Source: Selaginella moellendorffii (taxonomy: Eukaryota; Streptophyta; Lycopodiopsida; Selaginellales; Selaginellaceae). From it: DNA of 64,000 bases. The position numbers were made by a program, and so were the translations under genes. How positions within the stretch are numbered: position 1 is the first letter of the stretch; every line of letters starts with the position of its first letter. Under the pieces are notes generated by a model. The model was not told the origin of the DNA, made no database searches, and was given only the letters and a program-made list of their open reading frames with translations. The stretch lies in assembly GCF_000143415.4 (NCBI RefSeq), contig NW_003314262.1:3978021-4042020 (forward strand), in the 5' to 3' direction. Shown here in pieces: positions 11,959 through 24,100 of this stretch.

Positions 11959-13510
11959 TGTAAGGAACCAACTCGCCGAGGCGTCGTAGGCTAAAGGAAC
12001 CCCAAAAGCATGACCAAAATGACAAAGAGTTCATCGGATGGGACCAAGTCGAAGATCGAGTCCGAGACCGACTCTAGGACCGAGTTCGAGATAGAGTCCG
12101 GAATCGAGTCCGAGACCGACTCGGGGACTGAGTGCGAGTCCGAGTTCAAGACGGAGTCTAAGATCCAAAATCGGGTCCGAGACCGAGTCCGAGGTCGAGT
12201 CCGAGGTCGGGTCCGAGATCGGGTCCGAGATCGAGTCCAAGATCGAGTCCGAGACCAAATCCGAAGTCGGATCTGAAATCGGGTCCGAGATCGAGCCAGA
12301 GACTAAGTCCAAATACTAATACGGGTCAAGGGGTGAAAGCCCAAAGCGTGCGTCTCCAAGGGGGGGGGGGGGGCTGCAGGGGGTTCCAAAAGAGTATAGT
12401 AGGGATAGTGAGGTCTAGGAACCAGTCTTGAAGGAACTCTCTAGTGGTGCTTCCAAATTGATTTGAGGTTGAAACTGAGGCCGAGGGGCCTTGAGTGGGA
12501 GTGAGCATGGACTCGAGTGGTGCCAGAGGGGCCACCCAAGGAAGTGCTCAAGAACAGCTCCCACTCCCAAAAGGGAAACCGACTGCGGTGCTCCTGGCTC
12601 ATGTGGAGTGGTGCCCCACTTGAGTACCTTGTGGCTCATTGGTCCTCACCCTTTCTAGGGGTTTGGACCTCCCCTTTGGGATGGAAGTGGGGGGGTAGAG
12701 GTACCCATACTGGGCCGTTAGGACACAGTGTTTTGCCCCGGTGTCCCGAAGCAAGTGTTGCACCCAAAGCTTGGGATTTAGAAGGTCCCATGATCAAATC
12801 TTGTTGTACCAAGGGATGTTAGGAACCTAGAGGCTTGGTGTGCTTGGCTGCTTGTGCCTGCGGGGAGTGTAGCCGAACCTTAAGTCCAATCTAACCCGGG
12901 GAGGGGGATTGGGAGAGATTTGGGAATCCGTAGATGGATGGCTAACACTCCGTTGCTCGTGCAGTGAGTAGCTGAAACCAAGTAGGACGAAGTAGGAGCT
13001 GGTACCATAGGCGGGAACCTTGGCAAGGGAACTTAGCACAAGCCAAGGCAGAGTTGGTCGGATAGACGAGGTAAGCTGGCAAATTGGAAAGGAAAAATTT
13101 GTGGCTTACAATTTGGTATCGGAGCGGTCTCGGGTTCGACTCTATTGGTTGGCTAAGGGAATCACACCACATGTTGATTGACATCTGGCTGGTCCAGTTT
13201 GCTCCCGCTAGGCTCGACCCGAGGGGTAGGGTGTCAAGAGAGCGAGGCTCTCGGGAGAGCTGCGGCTCTCAGCTTCCGTTCACGAGGGCGTGAACTTGCA
13301 GGGAAGCGTGGTGGATTGTAAGCAACCAAAGGGAACGACTTGAGAGACAATATATGGGGTTCAAATATAGAGGGAAAGGGCCCATGAACAAGAGTGCACC
13401 CCCTTTTCCAATCGGTTAAGGGTCTTGGGATATTTGGAGTTAAGCATCCTTGGGTTTGAATAATACTGGGCTGGGTGACCTCTTGGGAAGTCCAAACTCA
13501 GGAGCTTACA
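11959..13510 (+). mobile_element. LTR element with two different LTRs (LTR-A 5', TRIM LTR 3')
   Basis: The insertion is flanked by perfect caacc duplications (11954-11958 and 13511-13515), and removing it restores the RT frame (WEQPLNVHKLRAF). Its 5' LTR is LTR-A (11959-13110, 1152 bp, TGTAAGGAACC to GGCTTACA). Its 3' LTR is the 194-bp TRIM family 1 LTR (13317-13510). The 206-bp interior starts with a primer-binding site and matches the TRIM interiors at 27.8 and 47.6 kb. LTRs of one insertion normally share one sequence, so this structure is odd. Confidence 0.8.
13114..13125 (+). promoter_or_regulatory. Primer-binding site, initiator-Met tRNA type
   Basis: TGGTATCGGAGC lies three bases after the end of LTR-A. 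It differs at one base from the standard plant site TGGTATCAGAGC, which pairs with the 3' end of initiator-Met tRNA. It fixes the orientation of the element as plus. Confidence 0.85.
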
Positions 13511-13515
13511 CAACC

Positions 13516-14068
13516 ATTGAATGTACATAAGTTAAGGGCATTCTTGGGGCTATGCAACTACTACCGAAAGTTTATTAAACACTATTCGAGGGTAACCTTG
13601 CCTTTAACGGACCAAATGGGAAAAGGGAAAATGGTATGGATAGCGGAATGCGAGGCAGCATTTGTCCACCTCAAAGGGAAGTTGAGGAAGGCTCCCGTGT
13701 TGGCATTACCAGACTTTGGTAAAGACTTTGAGGTAGAAATGGATGCTTCAAACTTTGCATTGGGTGCAATTTTGAAGCAAGAAAACCATCCAGTAGCGGT
13801 CTTCTAGAAGAAGTTGGACAAGGCTCAATGGAAGTGGCTTGCCTATGAGAAGGAATTGTTTGCAGTGGTCAAGGCGCTCAAGGAGTGGCGACACTACCTT
13901 GGGAGACACTTCAAGGTTTACACGGACAATGTGGCAACAAAACACTTCTTGTCACAGCCCGACTTGAGAGGGAAACAGGGTCGATGGGCCAATGCTTTGG
14001 CCGAGTTTGATTGCGAGATTCTGTACAAGCTTGGGAAGAGCAACATCGTGGCAGATGCGCTAAGTTGA
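13516..14068 (+). pseudogene. Gypsy 1 RT connection domain and RNase H
   Basis: Starts with the conserved LRAFLGLCNYYRKFI motif that follows the gypsy RT palm. The RNase H part includes VEMDASNFALGAIL, the ELFAVVKALKEWRHYL helix and VYTDNVATKHFL. One stop at 13805-13807 falls between VAVF and KKLD. The frame ends with ADALS at a TGA where the family usually continues into the tether before integrase. Confidence 0.85.
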
Positions 14069-14161
14069 AAAACGAGCTTGAAGTTGGTAATATCCAACGC
14101 GACAGCAACCTTTTGGGATGATGTGCGGACAGCATATGAGAACAATGGTCTAGCATAAGAA

Positions 14162-15668
14162 GTGTTGCTGAGGAATTTGAAGGCATGGGAAACTCACAAG
14201 AGAAGTGAGTTGCCAACAGAAGAGAAAACGGGCTATGCGGAACACAATGGACTTAATTATTACAAGCAAACGAGGGTGTATGTTCCAGAAGGGGAACTAA
14301 GGAAGGTAGCTTTAGAAGAGTGTCATGACGGACTTCTTGCGGGACATGGCGGAGTGCCCAAGATGATGGGCTTACTCAAGAAGAAGTACCACTGGCCAGA
14401 TATGGCTAAGGATGTCCAAGACTATGTAAAGACATATCCAAAATGTCAACAGGTCAAAGCCGTGACTAAGGCTAGTGGGGGTTTGTTACAAAGCATCCCA
14501 ATTCCAGATCGTCCGTGGAAATGTCTTATGATGGACTTCATCACGGGACTCCCCCCAAGCGAAGGGTTTGATGCGATATTCGTGGTGGTGGACCGATTTT
14601 CGAAGATGGCACATTTCATACCCACCACAATGGAAGTGGATGCGGAAGGTGTGGCAAAGACGTTCTTCAAACAAGTGGTTCGAGTGCGGGGAAGGCCAGA
14701 GGAGATCATCTCAGATAGAGATAAGATCTTCACCAGTAGGTTCTGGAGAACTCTCCTGGAACAATATCGCACCAAGTTGAAATTCAGCACAGTCTATCAC
14801 CCATAAACAGGTATTGAGTATTAAGTCAAGTTGGATGGCACGAACACTTCTTAACAGATGGACAAACGGAAAGGGTGAATAGGCAGCTAGAGGATTATTT
14901 GCGATGCTATGTTTCTGGAGACTAAATCAATTGAGTAAGTCATTTGGGACTTGCGGAAATGTGTTATAACAACTCACCACATTCGAGTATCAGGGTGAGT
15001 CCATGGGAAGTCATCAATGGGCAAGCAATTGAAGGTCTTGTGAAATTCGGCGTGGCTGAGTATCATGGAGAGTTACCCACAGTGGAGGCATTTGCGGCGG
15101 AAAGACTCAACATCTGGAATCTAGTGAGGGATTCCTTGGAACGAGCTTAACAAAAGCAAACCAAGTATGCGAACCCGAAGCGCCAAGATGTAGAGTTCCA
15201 AGCTGGGGAGAAGGTGTGGCTGAACACCAAGAACCTCAGGCTGCCAAATGGGATCAGCCGGAAGTTGACCCAAAGGTAAGATGCATGTATTCCTAGAAAT
15301 GAACTGATCTTGAGTTCCTTAAGTTGATTTGCAGGGCCTTACAAGATTGAGGCACGAATTGGTAAAGTGGCTTATCGCCTCCGACTTCCTCGAGAGATGG
15401 GGAAAATGCACCTAGTGTTCCATGCGAACCTACTCGAGCCGTACTTTGAGGATCCGCTTCGCAAGGACCAAGTGAGACCTTTACCTAAGGTTATCCAAGG
15501 GGAAGAGGAATACGAAGTGGAGGCCATTCTCAATGCGCGCAAGAGCAAGTGACAAAGACACGAGGTGAGAGAGTTCCATGTGAAGTGGAAAGGATTTCCA
15601 CACTACGAAGTAACATAAGAATTGAAGGAGAACCTAGCGAACGCGTGAGATTTAGTGAAGGAATTTCT
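14162..15668 (+). pseudogene. Gypsy 1 integrase and chromodomain
   Basis: An HHCC-like zinc domain is visible (CHDGLLAGHGG and YPKCQQVK, near 14320-14460), with the first cysteine of the CPKC pair changed to tyrosine. The catalytic core has MMDFITGLPP and VVVDRFSKMAHF. Frameshifts occur near 14810-14945. The C-terminal part KIEARIGKVAYRLRLP is preceded by a 59-nt GT-AG intron-like segment (15276-15334). A chromodomain-like tail (REFHVKWKGFPHYE, near 15565-15610) identifies a chromovirus, a clade whose chromodomain is thought to guide integration into heterochromatin. Several stops make it inactive. Confidence 0.8.
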
Positions 15669-16098
15669 ACAAGGCAGAACTCTATGTACTTATGCAAAGT
15701 TCAATTAAAGTACCAATTTGTGAAGTTGAGCAATGGCATATGTTGGGACCCAAAGGTGCGTCGAAGGTAAGCTAATTAGTATGGGTTAGCTAGGTCAACC
15801 AGGCATAGAGAACTACACCCGACTCCCTACGGGGATGTCGAATCTGTAAACATATTACGGAGGTTGGGTTCAAGTCCCAACCCTCTAGTAAAGCAAGACT
15901 GGGTTCAAGTCCTGACCCCATACTAGGGTGTGGTGAGGTGAGGGGTATAGGGACACCTATACTCTGTTATCATGGGCTCTTGGCTGGGGAAGCTAACTTA
16001 GGCACACCGCTAAGTGGAAGGATGCCCCCGGAGACATGGTCAACAAGTTGTAGGATAAAACGAGACGTTCATCGAACTTCTTCTATGGGTGGTGGAGT

Positions 16099-17249
16099 TG
16101 TAAGGAACCAACTCCCCGAGGTGTCATAGGCTAAAGGATCCCCGAAAGCATGACCAAAATGACAAAGAGTTCATTGGATGGGACCGAGTCTGAGATCGAG
16201 TCCAAGATCGACTCTGATACTGAATTCGAGAGAGAGTCGGGATTGAGCCCAAGGTCAAATCAGAGACCGAGTTTGAGACTGAGTTCAAGACCGAGTTCGA
16301 GACAGAGTCTGAGATCCGAATTGGGTCCAAGACCGAGTCCGAGATCAAGTCCGAAGTCAAGTTCGAGATCGGGTCCGAGATTGAGTCCGAGACTGAGTCC
16401 AAAGTCGGGTCCGAGATCAAGTCTGAGATCGAGTCTGAGACTGAGTCCAAATACTAATACAGGTCAAGGGGTGAAAGCCCAAAGCATGCGTCTCCCGGGG
16501 GGGCGGGGGGGGCTGCAGGGGGTTCCAAAAGAGTATAGTAGGGATAGTGAGGTCTAGGAACCAGTCTTGAAGGAACTCTCTAGTGGTGCTTCCAAATTGA
16601 TTTGAGGTTGAAACTGAGGCCGAGGGGCCTTGAGTGGGAGTGAGCATGGACTCGAGTGGTGCCAGAGGGGCCACCCAAGGAAGTGCTCAAGAACAGCTCC
16701 CACTCCCAAAAGGGAAACCGACTGCGGTGCTCCTGGCTCATGTGGAGTGGTGCCCCACTTGAGTACCTTGTGGCTCATTGGTCCTCACCCTTTCTAGGGG
16801 TTTGGACCTCCCCTTTGGGATGGAAGTGGGGGGGTAGAGGTACCCATACTGGGCCGTTAGGACACAGTGTTTTGCCCCGGTGTCCCGAAGCAAGTGTTGC
16901 ACCCAAAGCTTGGGATTTAGAAGGTCCCATGATCAAATCTTGTTGTACCAAGGGATGTTAGGAACCTAGAGGCTTGGTGTGCTTGGCTGCTTGTGCCTAT
17001 AGGGAGTGTAGCCGAACCTTAAGTCAAGTCTAACCCGGGGAGGGGGATTGGGAGAGATTTGGAAATCTGTGGATGGATGGCTAACACTCCGTTGTTCGTG
17101 CAGTGAGTAGCTGAAATCAAGTAGGACCAAGTAGGAGCTGGTACAATAGGCAGGAATCTTAGTGAAGGAACTTAGCAAAAGCCAAGGCAGTGTTGGTCGG
17201 ATATACAAGGTAAGTTGGCAAATTGGAAAGGAAAAATTTGTAGCTTACA
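16099..17249 (+). mobile_element. LTR-A, second copy, probably solo
   Basis: About 1151 bp from TGTAAGGAACC to GTAGCTTACA, nearly identical over long blocks to 11959-13110, including the gagtccgagatcgagtc minisatellite, the G-run and ctgcagggggttcc. No primer-binding site follows, and the flanks (ggagt and ctact) do not match. It is therefore a solo LTR that lost its duplication, or the end of a rearranged element. Confidence 0.7.
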
Positions 17250-18840
17250 CTACTCTTGCTCTTACTCCTACTCCTCCTACACCTCAGTTGCAATTGTGGG
17301 CATTTTGAGAGAGGGAGAGAATATTCCAATTCTTGGAATATTTCAAATGGTTGTATAAAAGCCCCTCGAGGGTGAAATATCAAGATTTCTGTGCTTTGTG
17401 TCTTGAGCTAGAGCATGGAGAGAGAGAGAGAGAACTTAAGACATGAGCAAAGCTATAAAGAGGAGGATTGAGGTGCCACACCTCAACATAGTGAACCTAG
17501 CATGACACGCACCTTCTTCTTTTCTAGAGCATTTTTTGATTGATGGAGAGGATCCACAAGATTTAGAGTGGTGATCCTGGAGAGAGGGATAGACTAGATG
17601 TAATAGAAATTACCCCCATGGAGATATTTTTGAGTGGAAATGAGATTTCATAATTCAAAGCTATAGCATGTAGCACAAGTTGTTAGTCAAATTTTCTCTT
17701 TTGTCTTTGATCCATTTTAGGGGCTCTTTCTTTGGTGTGTAGATTTCGAACTTATATTTCCAACAAGTAGAAGTGCTTGCGATTTGGTGGAGGGACGAAG
17801 GACTTCTCACTATTTTTCTTTTAGTTTTTATTCCTTTTCCTACACAAATATTCTTTCAATTTTGGGGAGAGATTGTACCAATTTGTTTGATGACCAATTT
17901 GTTTGATGGGCTCTTAAATCTTGCTAAGAGCTATTTGAGAGTGGTTTCTTAGAGGCTAATTCATTGGAAACTGTGACATGCATGCATTTTTCTTTCAGCA
18001 CGTGAATATAATTTGGTGTGGAATATTTGCACAATGAGAACTCTCTTCATTTTGTGCATCTTTGTAAGATCTTTCTTTTAAGTGGTCTTAATACATGAAT
18101 AGAGCTACCTATTATCCAGATTTATGCATTTCCATAGTTTCTTGCCAATTATGCATTAGTTTCTTTCTTCCCTATACTATGATAATTTTTAAGTGCCAAT
18201 TTCTTGAGTGTCTAAAGTCCATTTTCATTGCTGTTTGTTGCACCATATGTGCCTTGCTTTACTTTTTCTTTTGAGTTATGACTTCAATATTTTCATGGAG
18301 TTTTGAGCTAGATTTGAGTCATTTTCTCTATTGCCATGTGATAAGTTGCATGCTTCTCTAGCACATAAAGCCTTTCCTTTTCTCACAATCCCTTGCATTA
18401 GGATTGTAGATCCTTTTATGATCTATCATTCCGAAGTTGAATCATCCAGTTTAGTGCCCAATCCCATGAGATTTTTCTATTCTTCACTAGCTTTTATCCT
18501 TGTTTCAACATGATCATTGTTTTTGGGAGTTTTTCTCCCATCTTGCACTCGGCTTTTGCAAATCTTTTGCTTGAGGAGGATGACCTAATTTCTTAGGCCA
18601 ACATCAAGCCACTTTTTAGGTGATTCCATCCATCATAGCAGGAGTTCCTAGCAAAAAAGCACAACATTTGTTTCTTTTGGAGATATCTCAACAGTTTTAT
18701 GTTTCTTGGAGTTTGTGATGTTTATGGCTTTTTTGTTTGGTTATGAGCTTTGTCTAGGGCATTTAGGGATAATTCAACTTGCTAGATTCCAGATTTGGGT
18801 ATTTGTAGTGATTTGAATATTTTATGCCAGTGACAACACG
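17250..18840. other. AT-rich DNA, no recognised gene
   Basis: A CT-rich stretch (17250-17280) is followed by AT-rich sequence with no frame longer than about 60 codons that looks like protein. It could be the 5' non-coding leader of the gag fragment that follows. Confidence 0.3.
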
Positions 18841-19707
18841 TTCACAATCACCTGGAGGATCCATTTAAAAAGCACCAAGTCCACCGGCAAGTTTTCATGT
18901 TTAAGGTGAGAGCTAAATTTCCACTAATTCATCTTAGACGAGGAGGATTTATTAGATCCAACAAATAACTTGTTTGGAGATTTACAATAGCTAGTAGAGA
19001 TGGCTAATTTAGTCTATATCCTATGGTAGGGTGTGGATTTACCTCTCCACACCAGGAGCTTCATTAGCACAGAGTCATAAAGTAGAATTTGAGGTCTTTT
19101 GTGACTCAAATGAAATCATGGCGGATGTGGGAAGTGCAACCACTTCCTTCGATCAATGCATGGACAAGCTTGGTTTTGGGCAAAGTCACTCTTGGATATA
19201 GAGAAGGAACAATACACAAAGGTGAAGAGGCTTTTCCTTAAAATGTTTGAATAAGAGAAGGATCTCTAACAACTCCACACTGAGCTCTTTTCTTTCTGGC
19301 AAGCACTATATGAGTTTGTTGTCAAGTATATTTGGCAATTCAAGCAACACTAGAAGCTATGCCTCACTCAAATCTCATACCTTATAAAGACAATTGTGGT
19401 TGCTGCCTTTGTCCAGGGGCTGAAGCCACTCATCCAACACAAACTTCTCAAGCGTAAACATACCAAGTGTTGTCCAACTTTTGAGCATGTCAAGAAGCTT
19501 GAGAAGGAGTTTTTCCTCACTCTAGGTATCTCCCAAGTTGCCCAGTCTCCATCCAGCCACCTCCTTGAGCATCCAATTGCAGCGGTTTCTCACCAACTTA
19601 CATTTAGAGTCATAGAAGATAGATTGCCACTAGTGTTGGAATCTGCCATTACAAAATTTCACCAATACAAAGACCTCTTGCACTAGCAATAGTAGCTGAC
19701 TGCCATT
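18841..19707 (+). pseudogene. Retrotransposon gag fragment
   Basis: Translations of 19290-19440 read in pieces that resemble the capsid region of plant retrotransposons: WQFKQH, then VVAAFVQGLKPLIQHKL. The longest open piece is 19396-19686 (96 codons). Several stops interrupt it, and a solo LTR truncates it at 19708. The superfamily (gypsy or copia) cannot be decided from this fragment. Confidence 0.45.
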
Positions 19708-21028
19708 TGTGAGACAAAAATCCTTAAGCCCCAAAGTGAAGCCAAAAGGGCACCACGTGGTGGTGGCTGAAGCAAAAGCCAAACAAGTGTAATAAGTTTG
19801 GATTGAAAGCTTCGACTTGAAAGGTCGAGAGCGGGAGTGGAACTCCCAACGAAGTGCTCAAGGAACAAGCACGAAGTGAGCAATAAGTGAGTCTCTAAAA
19901 AAGGGACACAAGAGGACCAACACATGACACGTGGAGGAGTCTGAGATGAACCCAAGATGGAGTCTGAGATGGACCCAAGGTGGACTCGAGATGGAGTCCG
20001 AGATGGACCCGAGATGGACCAGAGATAGAGTCTGAGATGGACCCGAGATGGAGTCCAACATAGAGTCCGAGGTGGACTCGAGGTGGACTCAAGATGGAGT
20101 CTGAGATGGATCCGAGGTGGACCCGAGATAGAGTCCGAGATGGACCTGAGATGGAGTCCGAGATGGGCCCAAGATGGAGTCTGAGATGGAACCAGGATCG
20201 AGATCGAGACCGAGACCGAGACTGAGACTGAGTTCGTGTCTGAAACCGAGGCTGCAACCGAGACCAAGTCCAAGTTTGAGTCCGAATACTAATATAGGTT
20301 GTTGGGTGAAAGCCCAAAGCGATCATCCCCCGGGGGGGGGGGGGGGGGGGGCTGCAAGGGGTTCCAAAAGTATAGTAGGGAGAGTGTGGGGGTTGGAGCC
20401 TAGTGGAGCCAGTTTGGCCTAGGAAGGCTGTACCCAGGTGTTGGGTGATGAGCTGACCACTGAGAAGTTCAAGACTAGAGTGCATACAGACTGACAAGCG
20501 GGGTAGCTTGGTGAAGTGTTCAAGAGCCGGCTCTAGTTCCCCCGAGAGATCGAATGGTCGATGCTCCCAATCCAAGTGTGGGTGGCACTACTTTCTTGGA
20601 TACCGGGCATGGCTCAACGGGACCTCGCTCTAAGCCCATGGCTAGAGCACCCAAAGGTGGAAGGCAGGGAAAGTACTCATAAGGCCCACGTAGAGCTATG
20701 GTGTTCCGAAATGTTGTCCCAAAGTCCCAGACTGTGGAAAGGAAGAGGAGTAGCCCTTTGGTGTGGTGACCAAGGATACAGACACACAGTGAGGAAGTCC
20801 CAGAGGACAGTGGGACTTAGTGGTCAAGCCTGTGGGCCTTAATCTAGTGGCAGTGTTGGCAAACACAGCCATGGACAAAAAGGGATTTGGTGGGGACTGG
20901 AACGGAGATATTGGGGAAGGCTATTCCCCATATCTATAGGCATGAGGGAGGTTGTGAGTGAGATTTCTCCTAGTGGTCGGAGAGGTGGTTAAGTGACTAA
21001 TGTAGAATGGAAAAATTAGTCGCTTATA
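19708..21028 (+). mobile_element. Solo LTR of family C, plus orientation
   Basis: It begins TGTGAGACAAAAATCC, ends GTCGCTTATA and is flanked by perfect ccatt duplications (19703-19707 and 21029-21033). It is the reverse complement of the LTRs at 8500 and 24101. It includes the gatggacccgagatggagtc-type minisatellite (about 19930-20200), a run of about 18-20 G near 20332, and ctgcaaggggttcc. Confidence 0.85.
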
Positions 21029-21360
21029 CCATTCTCAATGAACTTAAGGCATTGAGACTTTGGCAAAAAGATACAACGTCAAGACGACCCTATTATTGGT
21101 GTACCCATTGCAAGACCAATACATACTCAATAGAATGGTGTTATCGCCTCCATTTAGAGCTTTGACCTCCCAAGAGCCAACATGTCTGAAAGTATCCCAT
21201 TGTTGATAACTCTACACTTTGGCCACCTCCAGATGGATATCAACAGTAACTCCAACAACATGTAATTGAAGCTGCCCCATCAGCTCTCCATGTAGCAAGA
21301 CTCAATTGTTTAACAAGTACCAAATCCAACCATTGCATGCAAGTTACCCTTTAAGTCGAC
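21029..21360 (+). pseudogene. Gag zinc-knuckle fragment beside the solo LTR
   Basis: Near 21085-21150 the plus strand reads YYWCTHCKTNTYSIEWCYRLH, which resembles the zinc knuckle of copia-type Gag proteins (CxxC, an aromatic near the last C, then RLH or KLH). The expected histidine is tyrosine here. It may be the continuation of the fragment at 18841-19707 once the LTR is removed. Confidence 0.4.
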
Positions 21361-21499
21361 ATTTGCTAGATTATAGTACACGTGGTTTTACCCTTTATCC
21401 TACGGTGATTTACTATAGGATAACAGCATAAAGTAGAACCTAAACCCTCTATATGCCATGTGTTATATACTATATGTCAAATGCCACATGTCCATAGGA

Positions 21500-22335
21500 T
21501 AGTGGTGTGGAACTTGAGGTTCAGGGCATTGAGCCACTGAATAAAGGAACGGTACCAAACTCCTAAACATGGAGCTAAAGAGTGACGAAACCATACCATA
21601 TGGCAACTTTCGAGCATATAGCCCAAGGAGTGAAAGGATAGGAGCCTAGAGCAATTTGGAATAGTCCTAGAGCAATCAGCATCCCAATGCCAGAACTAGC
21701 ACGCAAAACGGAGCCAAACGGAGCCAAATGGAGTCTGGTGCTATTTCGGCATACCAGTGGCCTAATGCAAGGACATGGGTACTCCACTAGCTAGCATGGT
21801 GTAGAACTTGGGTTTAGACCCAAGCCGGACGCAGAACAAGGATAAGCACACAAAAGGGAGTTAGTATCTTTAGATTGCAAATTTAGACATGGGACGAACA
21901 CCATTGTGTTTAGGACAATCTTTACATTTCATAAACATGCCAAATGAGCGAATATAGACACTTTCCATAATTAGTATTTGGGACCGAAATAAAACTAACA
22001 TAAAGGGCATGATAGTGAGGGTGTTTAGTAGACACAATAAACTATCATTTAGTGAATATTGTAAAACCAATATCAATATTGTGGGGGTTCTTGATACTAG
22101 CAAGTGCAAGCCAATGACACAAGTTTCTCAAACCAGGCCAAGTATGGTTAGCAAGAAACACATAGGGTTCCTACCTTTATATTTATCCAATTTAAATGCA
22201 TATTCATTGGCCAGTTTCTCAACTAGCTCAAGTGGAAATTAATAACAGGTCCAACAATACCAACCTCTTGCCGTCGTGGTAGTGGACTGTCCGACAGGTA
22301 ACTTTCGATACTTGAAGTCACATTTGCAATATAGA
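21500..22335 (-). repeat. LTR-D copy, minus orientation (ends approximate)
   Basis: The right end (near 22300-22335) is the reverse complement of the LTR-D start at 26578. Internal blocks match 37.8-38.5 kb and 45.1-45.4 kb in reverse. It supplies the uninterrupted version of the site where gypsy element 2 inserted (near 21780: tggagtacccatgtcc on the reverse strand). The left end could not be fixed. Confidence 0.55.
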
Positions 22336-22367
22336 TCCCTTATAGTTGATGTTGGACCTTCTTTGCT

Positions 22368-23500
22368 CTACAGCACATCTTCTCTAGGCTTAGCTAGTAC
22401 ATCTTCCATGACTCTTACCACATCTTGAGCTCTTCCAACAAATGTCATGCAGCAACTATTGCATAGCTTAGTCACCCTTTCATTCGAACAACTTTTGCAA
22501 TCAATCCCAGGATTTGGACAGCAGCTAGAAGCTCTTGTATGTTCTAGCCAACATGTTATTCGTGCTAGAGAAGAGATCCACATTGTGGATACCACAACAA
22601 TACAAGATCTAGGACCTTTTATGGCATAAGTCACTCTAGGAGATACTATTATAGAAGAAACACTCTTAGATTTAGGATCAAGAAGTAATGTTATCTCCTT
22701 GGCATTGGCAAACTTTGTTGGGTTATAGATGCAAAAAAACACAACCAGCATCCTTAAAACCTTTGTAAACCATACCATGATCTCTATGGGCATATGCCAC
22801 TAAGGGTTGATATCAATCCAAGGGATCTCATTGCTGGTGGATTTCATGGTGGTGGACTTACAGCATGTGAACTCCCACTCCCTTACCAATCTTATCATCT
22901 TGGGATGCATATGGCACCTCCAAGTAGATGTGGAGAAGTAATAGAAGCAGGGAATGATGCAAATTAGTGATCACATCAAAATGACTAAGCTGTACTATAC
23001 CCATGGCCACTCCTTGCACAAGACTACTACTTCTACTAGTGTTGGCTATGGCTGCTTCTTGAGGATAGCTTTGTAAACTCTCACTCGACAATAGTTGGAA
23101 ATGACTCAAATCACTCATAAGTCACTGTGAAAAGCCTACTAGCTGGAAGGTACCCATAGAGGATGCTTGCAATGTTGCCCAATCTGTTGTTGTTGGAACT
23201 TGAGCCATCCATTTTGTAGCTATGCTCTGTAATGTGGCTGGTAAAAGTTTCTTGCAATCTGTTGCATCTACCTTGTCATTTTCTATGGATGTATTCTCGA
23301 ACACTATCACATGGGCATCTAGATCTCCCATACCATTGAAGATGGTATACTTCATCTTTGTCGTTGCCATATTCCCTATTTGTTGTTGTTGAGGTTGTTG
23401 TACTTGTTGGATTGGTGGCTGCTACTGCTACTCTACTAGCTGTTGCTGTAGTGGTGACAACTGGAGCTCCTGCCACTCATCCTCTTGTTCTTGATTGTTC
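22368..23500 (-). pseudogene. Retrotransposon gag fragment, minus strand
   Basis: Around 23370-23122 the minus strand reads YTIFNGMGDLDAHV, then KKLLPATLQSIATKW. This resembles the plant gag pattern in which an F-G-D-A/P-H motif is followed by a Leu-Pro-x-Thr-Leu helix and a conserved Trp. Downstream pieces (23118-22858 and 22793-22368) are open but unrecognised. Frameshifts separate them. Confidence 0.5.
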
Positions 23501-23913
23501 TCTTACTTATTAATAGGACTGCTTGGCCAAGGATTTGCACTCCTCGCTCTTGGACTCTCGGGATCATAAACTAGTGGTAGATTTCTCACAAGAATTCTTG
23601 CCTCTCTCTCACATCTTTTCTTCACTTGTCTTTCCTCTCACTCTCACGCTTTTACAAGTCTCACCAAGTACTCTTGACTTTTTTTATTTATACACTAGAA
23701 AGGAATGGCTTTGATCTGGTGAGGGTAGCCCAACTTCTCCTAGCGCTCACCCTTCCACCACAATCTCCACGCTTGCTTTCGCTTCCAGCTAGTGCACCAA
23801 AAGATGTCACTCCTTGTGATGACACACCAGCGAAGTGGAAAATCACTACTGCCTAAACTAATCCCCAGCCTCCATTGGCAACCTCTGCTAAAACCTTTAT
23901 TAAAATCTCTACT

Positions 23914-24013
23914 NNNNNNNNNNNNNNNNNNNNNNNNNNNNNNNNNNNNNNNNNNNNNNNNNNNNNNNNNNNNNNNNNNNNNNNNNNNNNNNNNNNNNNN
24001 NNNNNNNNNNNNN
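23914..24013. other. Assembly gap of 100 N
   Basis: One hundred consecutive N bases, the usual placeholder for a gap of unknown length. Open frames running across it are not meaningful. Confidence 0.99.
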
Positions 24014-24100
24014 CATCTCACTCAATCTTAACTTTAATAATGTTAATATCAAAGCATCATTTCAATGCCATTAACACCATAACAAAACTAATGAATTAAT

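Larger units (their letters stand above)
8300..15770 (+). mobile_element. Ty3/gypsy chromovirus 1, degenerate, with two nested insertions
   Basis: Gag, aspartic protease, reverse transcriptase, RNase H, integrase and chromodomain occur in that order on the plus strand, which is the Ty3/gypsy order. A solo LTR (8500-10074) sits in gag and a mismatched-LTR element (11959-13510) sits at the RT/RNase H border. Each is flanked by a perfect 5-bp duplication, and the reading frame joins when it is removed. Scattered stops and frameshifts make the element non-functional. I could not identify its own two LTRs; the left side stops at the (TA)n tract. Confidence 0.85.

Noticed and set aside
12326-12822. 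Frames of 69-101 codons repeated identically at 16417-16961
   Set aside because: They lie inside LTR-A, which is non-coding; identity only reflects the two LTR copies.
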